Shown here: piece after piece, positions 7,104-13,355 of the stretch
Layout: every line of letters starts with the position of its first letter
Numbering within the stretch: the stretch's first letter is position 1
From: JAKLDO01 sp035354435
GTDB lineage: Bacteria; UBP6; UBA1177
Direction: 5' to 3'
NCBI GenBank assembly: GCA_035354435.1
Contig: DAOQAY010000075.1
Location: 1 to 13,355 of the forward strand
Length of the DNA: 13,355 bases
The notes under the pieces: model-generated
Databases searched by the model: none
Seen by the model: only the letters and a program-made list of their open reading frames with translations
What the model was told of the DNA's origin: nothing
Program-made: the position numbers and the translations under genes

Positions 7104-7117
7104 CTAAATAAGAAACT
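7099..7117. promoter_or_regulatory. Second inverted repeat over the -10/start region
   Basis: AGTTTCT (7099-7105) and AGAAACT (7111-7117) are exact inverted copies with a 5-base AT spacer. The repeat covers the -10 hexamer and the expected transcription start of the plus-strand operon, the classical place for a repressor site. It is AT-rich and short, so chance occurrence is possible. Confidence 0.4.
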
Positions 7118-7137
7118 TTAGTTAGGTTTTTAAAATC

Positions 7138-7464
7138 ATGGTTTCAGTTGCTTGTGCTTCATTATTTGTGGGATTAAAGCTATTCTTAGGATTTGAGTTC
7201 AGAGTTGTCAGAGAGTTCGAAAATCTGCATTACGGATGGTATTGTTCTTTTTCTATAAACGAAGGGCCTGCTCTCAAAACAGAAAGATCGCAATATTATT
7301 ACAATGAACAGTTTGAAAATATATTTTTAAATTCTGAAGAGATGGATGAGATAAAAAATCAGATAAACTATCTTCTTGAAACGGAGGATGAACAGAATGG
7401 ACAGACACCTGAACAGTATCCTGAAGAGAACACTTCTTTTGACAGTCCTGCTGACAGTTCTTAA
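7138..7464 (+). CDS. Small membrane-anchored protein of unknown function (108 aa)
   Basis: Not recognised. Residues 2-20 are hydrophobic and could be a membrane anchor or uncleaved signal. The rest is polar, with Tyr/Asn/Glu-rich stretches (SQYYYNEQFENIF), a helical acidic segment (about 66-84) and a Pro/Ser/Glu-rich tail ending SPADSS. The ATG is the first possible start after a stop at 7123-7125, and the ribosome site (TTAGG) is weak. Its last 68 bases overlap the start of the next gene in another frame. In that overlap the codons of this frame (CCT, GAA, GCT, TCT) match the neighbourhood's habits better than those of the downstream gene, which supports it being translated. It is first in the operon read from the promoter at 7075-7103. 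Confidence 0.55.
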   Translation: MVSVACASLFVGLKLFLGFEFRVVREFENLHYGWYCSFSINEGPALKTERSQYYYNEQFENIFLNSEEMDEIKNQINYLLETEDEQNGQTPEQYPEENTSFDSPADSS

Positions 7465-8098
7465 TGTCAGCTCTACTATTTATTGTGAGGAAAATGACCT
7501 TGAAGTGCTTGCATCATTTTTAAAAGGCAGGAAAATATCTGTCGAAATACTCGAAACTAAATATAGTTGCATGACACTGGAAAAAACACTTAAAAAAGGA
7601 CTCACAAACATTAATGACCTTGAAAAAGCTGTCGTTTCTTCAAGAAAAAACACCAGAGTCGCCGGACTTTTACCTGAAATCAGCTTCTGGGGTAAATACA
7701 AAAGCGATGAAAAACTTTATCTTTATCAACGCAATAATGTCAGTGTCGGAAAAGACTACATAACCGTAGGACCTGATGAAAACAACACAACTTACGGTGA
7801 TATTTCATCTTTTGAAGTCGGAGGCAGAATCACTTTTGACCTAACAAAACTTCTCTACAATCCCGACACGATCCGTTTCAGTGAACAGGAACAGAAACTT
7901 TACTTTCTCCGTATTGAGATCGTTGACAAACTGAGTTATATATTTTTTTTCAATTCAATGCTTAATGCAGCTGTAGCCATGAATGTTGAAATGCCTGAAG
8001 AAAAACTTCTTGTATTTCAGTTAACAGCAAAAAAATTCAACGGATGGTTTAAGTCAATTGCCGGATTCGATTTGAACGAATGTGGAGAAAAAAAATGA
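7397..8098 (+). CDS. Predicted exported, TolC-like 'LLPE' envelope protein (233 aa)
   Basis: I place the start at the ATG of MDRHLNSIL because GGAGG (7383-7387) lies 9 bases before it; in-frame ATGs at 7376 and 7388 lie before or directly against that site. The N-terminus is a signal peptide (basic stretch then TLLLTVLLTVLNV). The mature part has a helical segment (LEKAVVSSRKNTRVAG), then LLPEISFWGKYKSDE, a strand-rich stretch, FEVGGRITFDLTKLLYNPDTIRFSEQEQ, and a final helical region. This order (helix, LLPE strand, 'x-FDL-x-L-x-x-xPD' strand, helix) resembles proteins common in myxobacterial/deltaproteobacterial genomes that look like half of a TolC-type outer-membrane efflux protein; that resemblance is from memory. 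The stop overlaps the next ATG (ATGA), tying it to the lamin-tail lipoprotein. Confidence 0.75.
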   Translation: MDRHLNSILKRTLLLTVLLTVLNVSSTIYCEENDLEVLASFLKGRKISVEILETKYSCMTLEKTLKKGLTNINDLEKAVVSSRKNTRVAGLLPEISFWGKYKSDEKLYLYQRNNVSVGKDYITVGPDENNTTYGDISSFEVGGRITFDLTKLLYNPDTIRFSEQEQKLYFLRIEIVDKLSYIFFFNSMLNAAVAMNVEMPEEKLLVFQLTAKKFNGWFKSIAGFDLNECGEKK

Positions 8099-9459
8099 GG
8101 ACTATTGTTTTTATATTAATATTTACAATACTTTGCGGCTGTGCCATAAATCCTCCTGAAAATAAAGAATATGTTCCTTTCGAATGCACTTCTATGCCGG
8201 AAGACCGCCTTTATTTTCCTGAAGAACCTATTGTTTTTTCATTTAACATGGATATCAACGATCTTTCAGTAGATGGTTTTTCAGCAGTTTCATCAATATC
8301 ACAGGAAATATTATCTTTTAAAATTTCAGGAAAATCCATTTCCATTCTGCCTCCACTTCCGGCAAATGACACAATTGTCATTTCTATCACTTCACAATTA
8401 AAATCTGTTGATAACAAACCTCTTCAAATCGGCGGATCTTTCAGCGAAGAGAAAAAAACTCTTGATATTGAATACAAAACAGGAAGCACTCTTCCTGAAA
8501 TTGAATCATATTTTCCAGATGACACAAAAAGCTCTGCCTTTGCTGTAAAATTTTCAAGTCTTGTAGAAATCGATCAAAAAAACATCGTTCCGGCACCTGA
8601 AGATATTTTTCAGATAGAAAACTGGCTTGTTCTTGTTTTTTCAAAGCCCGTAAGCACCGTAACCATTAAAAAAGCAAAACCTGCCGACAGGGATGTCATT
8701 CTTGAAGATATAAAAATCACGCTACCTGAGACTGAGCCTGTTATAAAAGATCTTGCAATTGATTATACAAGTACAGACTCAACCATTTCTGTCAATATTA
8801 CAGATGACTCCGCTGTTGCAGCAAAAATAAACGATACGGTTTCTGTCTGTGAAAAAAAATGCTCAATCGTGCTTGAAGGACTTAAACCGTCAAAAAAATA
8901 CGATCTTTCCATAAATGTTTACACTTCCACCGGAGTCAAAATTGAAACGACTAGCGTAATTACCGGAGATCCGGCACCTCACATTATAATTTCAGAAATA
9001 ATGCATACTCCGATTCTTGAGCCGGAAAAAAACTGGGAATTTGTCGAGATATATAATTACGGCGAACTCGATTTTGATCTGACAGATTGTTTTGTTGACG
9101 ACAGAAATGACGGTTCAGGCAAAGATCCGCTGTTGTTGAAAAACCTTGAAGGAACATTGGTACTGAAACCCGGTGAACTTGCTGTAATTACTGGGAATGA
9201 AGCCGATTTCTCATCCATTGCAGATTCTGCGCTATGGCTTATCGTTGACGACACAACTATTGCCGATTCAGGAATTACAAGCAACGAAAGCATACAGATA
9301 ATATGTATAAGAGACGAACAAACGGTAATTGAAGATTCATTTGATCCAACCGGAATTAAAAGTGAACGGGGATATTCAATAAATACAAATACAGACGGAA
9401 CTTACTGTATAAGTGAAGAAAACGGCGGAACTCCGGGCAAATATTATGACTGTCCCTGA
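8095..9459 (+). CDS. Lipoprotein with Ig-like region and C-terminal lamin tail domain (LTD)
   Basis: The start MRTIVFIL overlaps the previous stop as ATGA and follows GGAG; the frame-open ATG at 8080 would put charged residues (MWRKK) ahead of the signal and is less likely. The lipobox LCGC makes Cys16 the lipidated residue. Residues ~35-130 look like a bacterial Ig-like (Big_5/SbsA-type) beta domain, ~215-290 like a fibronectin-III-type beta domain, and ~296-450 match a lamin tail domain: IIISEIMHTP, then WEFVEIYNYGELDFDLTDC, LKPGELAVITG, and the typical ending GYSIN...CISEENGGTPG. Bacterial LTDs occur on secreted and surface proteins and are thought to mediate attachment; no enzyme motif is present here. 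It is the last gene of the operon and overlaps lgt tail-to-tail by 16 bases. Confidence 0.87.
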   Translation: MRTIVFILIFTILCGCAINPPENKEYVPFECTSMPEDRLYFPEEPIVFSFNMDINDLSVDGFSAVSSISQEILSFKISGKSISILPPLPANDTIVISITSQLKSVDNKPLQIGGSFSEEKKTLDIEYKTGSTLPEIESYFPDDTKSSAFAVKFSSLVEIDQKNIVPAPEDIFQIENWLVLVFSKPVSTVTIKKAKPADRDVILEDIKITLPETEPVIKDLAIDYTSTDSTISVNITDDSAVAAKINDTVSVCEKKCSIVLEGLKPSKKYDLSINVYTSTGVKIETTSVITGDPAPHIIISEIMHTPILEPEKNWEFVEIYNYGELDFDLTDCFVDDRNDGSGKDPLLLKNLEGTLVLKPGELAVITGNEADFSSIADSALWLIVDDTTIADSGITSNESIQIICIRDEQTVIEDSFDPTGIKSERGYSINTNTDGTYCISEENGGTPGKYYDCP

Positions 9460-10280
9460 ATTTTCTTAAAGTCTCTGCTCTGTTCGTTAGGCAGATAAAG
9501 AAGAAGAGACCCGATAATTATTGTGATTATCGCTATGATCTGTGATGATGAGAGAAGGTTGTTGAAGAAAAGACCCCTGTCGTCAGCTCTGAACATTTCA
9601 ATAATAAATCTGAATGTGCCGTACATGACAAGCCATAAACCGAAAACAGTGCCGTCTTTTTTATATCTTTTTCTTACAAATATCCAAAGAAATAGAAATA
9701 TGAGCATATTTACAGAAAAAGAAATCAGTTGTGCCGGAAATACAGGAAAAGGCATCTCCTTAAGATTCAGAATGACATCCCTTGCAAACTGATTTTTTGC
9801 ACTGAGTCCGTATTTTATGAACTGACTTGAAAATGATGAAGCCGTTATATCTCCGAAACAGCATCCGTTCAAATAACACCCTATTCTACCGATCGAAACA
9901 CCGAAAGCTATTCCGTAACCGTAATTATCAAGATATTTCAAGATCGGTGCTTTGTGTATTGAAAAATAAAGCACCACTGTCGGCAGACCGAAAATTATTG
10001 TTCCGTAAAAAGCCAGACCGCCTTTCCAGAAAGCAAACATGGCAAGGGGTTTCTGAACATATATTTCAAGGAATCCGTCAAAAATAATGTGCATGGCTCT
10101 TGCACCGATATAACCCATAATGCTTGTCCATACAGCACCATTGATAGAAAGCCGGATATCAAGACCTCTTCTTTTTGTCTCCCAGTAGTTAAAGAAAAAA
10201 CCGCCGAGCAGACCTATCATTCCCATAACATAATAACTGGAAATGCTCCAACTCCCGATAGTGAATAAATTCGGGATCAT
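9444..10280 (-). CDS. lgt: Prolipoprotein diacylglyceryl transferase
   Basis: Lgt attaches diacylglycerol from phosphatidylglycerol to the lipobox cysteine, the first step of lipoprotein maturation, in the inner membrane. The 278-residue protein is multi-spanning with GYIGARAMHIIF (56-67), FWKGGLAFYG (84-93), the signature GRIGCYLNGCCFG (131-143; Arg132 corresponds to an essential Arg in E. coli) and the late RFIIEMFRADDRG. It belongs to the 'GCCFG' form of the family rather than the E. coli 'NGELWG' form, and has Tyr92 where E. coli Lgt has His103. AGGAG lies 7 bases before the ATG, which overlaps the lspA stop as ATGA. Being next to lspA strengthens the call. Confidence 0.94.
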   Translation of the reverse strand: MIPNLFTIGSWSISSYYVMGMIGLLGGFFFNYWETKRRGLDIRLSINGAVWTSIMGYIGARAMHIIFDGFLEIYVQKPLAMFAFWKGGLAFYGTIIFGLPTVVLYFSIHKAPILKYLDNYGYGIAFGVSIGRIGCYLNGCCFGDITASSFSSQFIKYGLSAKNQFARDVILNLKEMPFPVFPAQLISFSVNMLIFLFLWIFVRKRYKKDGTVFGLWLVMYGTFRFIIEMFRADDRGLFFNNLLSSSQIIAIITIIIGSLLLYLPNEQSRDFKKIQGQS

Positions 10281-10789
10281 TTTTCAACTCCTGAATTATT
10301 TTTCTGATTGAAAAAGACCTCTATAGCAAGAAGAAAAACCGCCACAACAATCGCCGCATCTGCAATATTAAATGTCGGCCAGTGATAGTGCTCTGCCGCA
10401 TGCCAGTCAATAAAATCAATTACATAGCCTCTAAAAAACCTGTCGATCAGATTGCCTGCAGCTCCGCCCAGAACAAATCCGTAGACTGTTTTAATAAGCC
10501 TGTTATCAGCATAGGTTAAAAGAAGATAAACAATAAAAAGTGTTATTAATGAAGAGATGCCCAGGAATATCAATTTCCGGTAAAAAATGGGAAAATCGTT
10601 GCCTATACCCCAGAGAGCGCCTCTGTTTTCTGCATAAATAAAATTCCACCAGCTTTCAAAAACAGTCACCTTGTCAGATCCTTTTAATGAAATAGCCCAC
10701 ACTTTTGTCAATTGATCGGCCAGAACAATCGGAATAGAAACGGTTAAAATATATATCAGATTTTTCCATTCATATTTTCTGGAAATCAT
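10277..10789 (-). CDS. lspA: Lipoprotein signal peptidase (signal peptidase II)
   Basis: LspA is the inner-membrane aspartyl protease that cleaves the signal peptide just before the diacylglyceryl-cysteine. The 170 residues hold four predicted membrane helices and all conserved motifs: ADQLTK (24-29), ENRGALWG (54-61, NxGAxFG type), GNLIDR (112-117, catalytic Asp116) and FNIADAAI (140-147, catalytic Asp144). Start ATG overlaps the ileS stop (ATGA) and has GAGG 7 bases upstream, inside the ileS 3' end; its own stop overlaps the lgt start. The ileS-lspA pairing is common in bacteria. The C-terminus is a short polar tail. Confidence 0.97.
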   Translation of the reverse strand: MISRKYEWKNLIYILTVSIPIVLADQLTKVWAISLKGSDKVTVFESWWNFIYAENRGALWGIGNDFPIFYRKLIFLGISSLITLFIVYLLLTYADNRLIKTVYGFVLGGAAGNLIDRFFRGYVIDFIDWHAAEHYHWPTFNIADAAIVVAVFLLAIEVFFNQKNNSGVEK

Positions 10790-13355
10790 TTTACTGCCTC
10801 ATAACAGGTTTCGCAAATTCCTTGAATTTCTTCAGAATAATTCTTCAGCTCTCTCTTTTTCCAGCATCTGGGACATTTTTCACCGGCAGCTTCTCTTACC
10901 GCTATCCAGAATCCCAGTTCTTCAACCGGTTTTTCAAGTCCTTCTGCAGAAAAAACTTTTTTAACCTCTGAAACAATAAAAATTGACTCCAAAGAATCGA
11001 ACTCCTCATCGAGCACAGACATATTTTCCCAATAAATATCGACAGATGCATCAAGAGGATGTCCTATCAGCTTTTGCGATCTTAAATTTTCAAGCAACTT
11101 TTGAACTGCTTCGCGAACTGTCAACAGATCGTCCCATTTATCAAGAAATTCTCTATCACTATCTGAAAATACGGAAACAGGAAATTCTTCCAGAAAAACA
11201 CTTTCCTTTCTATTTCCCTTGAAGTACCCATAAGCCTCTTCGGAGGTGAAGCTCAGCACCGGCGCAAGAACAATTACAACATCATGAAGTATCTTATTAA
11301 CCACAAACTGAGTCATCTTTCTTTTCCTGTCATCAGCCCTCATTGTGTAGCGGTCTTTTATAACATCAAGATATATCTGACTCATTGTGACTGTGAAAAA
11401 ATCCAACAGCTCCTGATAAACCCTGTGAAACTCAAAATTTTCGTAAGAATCTTTTACAAGTTTAAGTTTTGTCTGCCATGTAAGATAAGCCCATTTATCA
11501 AGAGAGTTTATCTCGGAAATTGTGAATGAATGAGCTTTTTCATCAAAATCATTAACAAAACCCAGCATGAATTTTATGGTGTTTCTTATTTTTCTGTATG
11601 CAGTTACAAAACCGTCAATAATTCCATTGCTGAGACTTATGTCATTTCTGTAATCCTCTGCACTTACCCAGAGCCTTAATATTTCCGCTCCGAATTTGTT
11701 TATCCTTATTTTAGGATCAACAAAATTACCTAAACTCTTTGAAACTTTCCGTCCTTTTTCATCAATTATAAATCCATGAGTGAGCACTCTTTTATAGGGT
11801 GCTTTATTGTTAACAAGTGTACTGATCTTAAGCGAAGACTGAAACCATCCTCTATGCTGATCGCTGCCTTCAAGATAAAGATCGGCAGGATATTCAAAGC
11901 CTTTTTTGCCATTCAGGACAGCCGCCCAGCTTACACCGCTGTCGAACCAGACATCAAGAATATCATTTTCCTTGCTTATATGTCTGCCACCGCATTTCGG
12001 ACATTTAAAATCAGCAGAAAGAAAATCCTCTGCCGATTTGTCATGCCACACTGTAATTCCTTTTTTAGAGATTTCATCTGCGACTTTGTGGGCAACAGCG
12101 GCATCAACAATTTTCTCGCCGCAATCATCACAACTGAAAGCAATAATGGGAACGCCCCAGGCTCTCTGTCTCGAAATACACCAGTTGGGAGCATTTTCAA
12201 TCATAGGGGTTATTCTTTTTCTGCCCCACTCAGGAATTAAGGTGACTTTTTCTATTTCTTCCATACATCTTTTTCTAAGTCCTGTGCTATCCATGGAAAT
12301 AAACCATTGCTCTGTAGCTCTGAAAATTACAGGCTTATGACATCTCCAGCAGTGAGGATAACTGTGTTCTATCTTTTCTCCCGGCTTATTCAAAAGGTAT
12401 CCGGTATTGTAGAGATGCTCAACAATTACAGGATTTGCCTTAAAAACATACATTCCGCCAAACAGTGGAATATCTTCATCTATAACACCTGAGCTGTTTA
12501 CAGGAGCATATGGTCTGAGTCCATATTTCAATCCTGTGAGATAGTCATCGTTCCCGTGTCCCGGAGCAGTGTGAACACAACCTGTTCCAGCATCAAGTGT
12601 CACATAATCCGCATAGACAATTACTGATTCCCTGTCAATAAAAGGATGCTTCGCTTTCATTCCTTCAAACCGCATAGCATTAAATTCACAGACAACTTCA
12701 ACATTTTCTGCATTGACAGCTTTAATGAAGCTGTTTTTAAGTTCCGAAGCAACAATAAAAACTTCTCCGTTATATTTTACAGCACTGTACTTAAATTCAG
12801 GATGAAGAGCAATTGCAAGGTTCGCCGGTAAAGTCCACGGAGTTGTTGTCCATATAACGAAATTTACCTTTTCATCCTTCAGTTCATCAAGTTTGTCAAT
12901 CAAAGGGAATTTAACATAAATTGATGGCGAAGAGTGGGGTTCATACTCTATTTCCGCCTCTGCAAGAGCCGTTTCACAGCTTGTGCACCAGTACACAGGT
13001 TTCTTTGCTTTAAAAAGAGCACCGGATTCAATAACTTTTGCAAACTGATGCGCAATTGTCCCCTCATACTCAGGACTCATGGTTATATAAGGATTTCCCC
13101 AGTCCGCAAAAATACCGAGTCTTTTAAATTCCTCTCTCTGAATATCAACGGACTCCATCGCATATTCTTTGCATTTTTCAAGAAATTCACTCTTTGACAT
13201 GTCCCTTCTTTTCGAACCGAGTTTTTCCGCAGTCTTCAATTCTATCGGAAGCCCGTGGCAGTCCCAACCTGGAACAAAAGGAGACAAATTTCCTGTCATA
13301 TTTTTGTATTTGACAGTAATAGCTTTCAGCGTTTTTTTTAAAACATGTCCGTCAT
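10786..13355 (-). CDS. ileS: Isoleucyl-tRNA synthetase (5' end beyond window)
   Basis: Charges tRNA-Ile and edits mischarged valine. The frame stays open to the window edge: 18 codons upstream of the first internal Met (13299) read DGHVLKKTLKAITVKYKN, which fits the region of the HxGH nucleotide-binding signature, so roughly 50-60 N-terminal residues are missing and 13299 is not the start. Visible: PGWDCHGLPIE; the CP1 editing domain with TGCVHTAPGHGNDDY; a CxxC/CPKCG pair beside ILDVWFDSG; the KMSKS loop as KVSKS; an anticodon-binding C-terminal part; and a final CPRCW...CETC zinc site. The zinc-ended, PGWDCHGLPIE-type sequence is the usual bacterial IleS form. It is the upstream gene of the ileS-lspA-lgt operon; its promoter lies outside. 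Confidence 0.97.
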   Translation of the reverse strand, partial: DGHVLKKTLKAITVKYKNMTGNLSPFVPGWDCHGLPIELKTAEKLGSKRRDMSKSEFLEKCKEYAMESVDIQREEFKRLGIFADWGNPYITMSPEYEGTIAHQFAKVIESGALFKAKKPVYWCTSCETALAEAEIEYEPHSSPSIYVKFPLIDKLDELKDEKVNFVIWTTTPWTLPANLAIALHPEFKYSAVKYNGEVFIVASELKNSFIKAVNAENVEVVCEFNAMRFEGMKAKHPFIDRESVIVYADYVTLDAGTGCVHTAPGHGNDDYLTGLKYGLRPYAPVNSSGVIDEDIPLFGGMYVFKANPVIVEHLYNTGYLLNKPGEKIEHSYPHCWRCHKPVIFRATEQWFISMDSTGLRKRCMEEIEKVTLIPEWGRKRITPMIENAPNWCISRQRAWGVPIIAFSCDDCGEKIVDAAVAHKVADEISKKGITVWHDKSAEDFLSADFKCPKCGGRHISKENDILDVWFDSGVSWAAVLNGKKGFEYPADLYLEGSDQHRGWFQSSLKISTLVNNKAPYKRVLTHGFIIDEKGRKVSKSLGNFVDPKIRINKFGAEILRLWVSAEDYRNDISLSNGIIDGFVTAYRKIRNTIKFMLGFVNDFDEKAHSFTISEINSLDKWAYLTWQTKLKLVKDSYENFEFHRVYQELLDFFTVTMSQIYLDVIKDRYTMRADDRKRKMTQFVVNKILHDVVIVLAPVLSFTSEEAYGYFKGNRKESVFLEEFPVSVFSDSDREFLDKWDDLLTVREAVQKLLENLRSQKLIGHPLDASVDIYWENMSVLDEEFDSLESIFIVSEVKKVFSAEGLEKPVEELGFWIAVREAAGEKCPRCWKKRELKNYSEEIQGICETCYEAVK

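Noticed and set aside
11776..12340. Several plus-strand open frames of 140-155 codons within ileS
   Set aside because: They are antisense to the conserved catalytic region of ileS, with no start signals and no domain features.

Overview
This window looks like AT-rich chromosomal DNA from an uncultured Gram-negative (diderm) bacterium. It carries a lipoprotein-maturation operon (ileS-lspA-lgt), at least three predicted exported lipoproteins, and secreted proteins of a style I associate with AT-rich relatives of Myxococcota and the former Deltaproteobacteria: an Asn-Thr-Gly repeat Cys-rich lipoprotein, a lamin-tail-domain lipoprotein, and a TolC-like 'LLPE' protein. The taxonomic guess is inference from protein style only. 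A run of ten N at 5811-5820 marks a scaffold join, so the two sides may not be contiguous as drawn.

Layout. Positions 2-3660 (+) hold a tightly coupled run of four reading frames: the tail of an unknown protein, a small lipoprotein, the primosomal helicase PriA (TTG start) and a short glycerate 2-kinase-like protein; each overlaps the next by 1-8 bases. It converges, with a 6-base overlap, on a minus-strand thioredoxin/CcdA-type membrane fusion (3655-4827). Upstream of that gene lie a candidate promoter, an intrinsic terminator (4905-4934) and the gene that terminator ends: a surface lipoprotein with 12 NTG/DTG triplets and 30 cysteines after the lipid-bearing one. Across the N gap is a DegT/DnrJ-family sugar aminotransferase (5913-7007, -). 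It is divergent from a three-gene plus-strand operon (7138-9459) encoding a small membrane-anchored protein, a TolC-like exported protein and a lamin-tail lipoprotein. Positions 9444-13355 (-) hold ileS (5' end cut by the window edge), lspA and lgt, joined by ATGA overlaps; lgt converges on the lamin-tail gene with a 16-base overlap.

How the parts fit. LspA and Lgt would process the lipoproteins encoded in this window. The thioredoxin/CcdA fusion would bring reducing power to the cell envelope, where the 31-Cys lipoprotein is a plausible but unproven client. The best-supported regulatory element is the divergent intergenic region 7008-7137. It holds two recognisable sigma70-type promoters back to back, a perfect 10-bp inverted repeat around one -35 box and next to the other, and a second 7-bp inverted repeat over the plus-strand -10/start region.

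I see no CRISPR array, transposon, prophage, rRNA or tRNA, and no defence system. No stretch longer than 300 bases lacks a gene. The most likely undescribed system is the lamin-tail / TolC-like / small membrane protein operon and its operator region.
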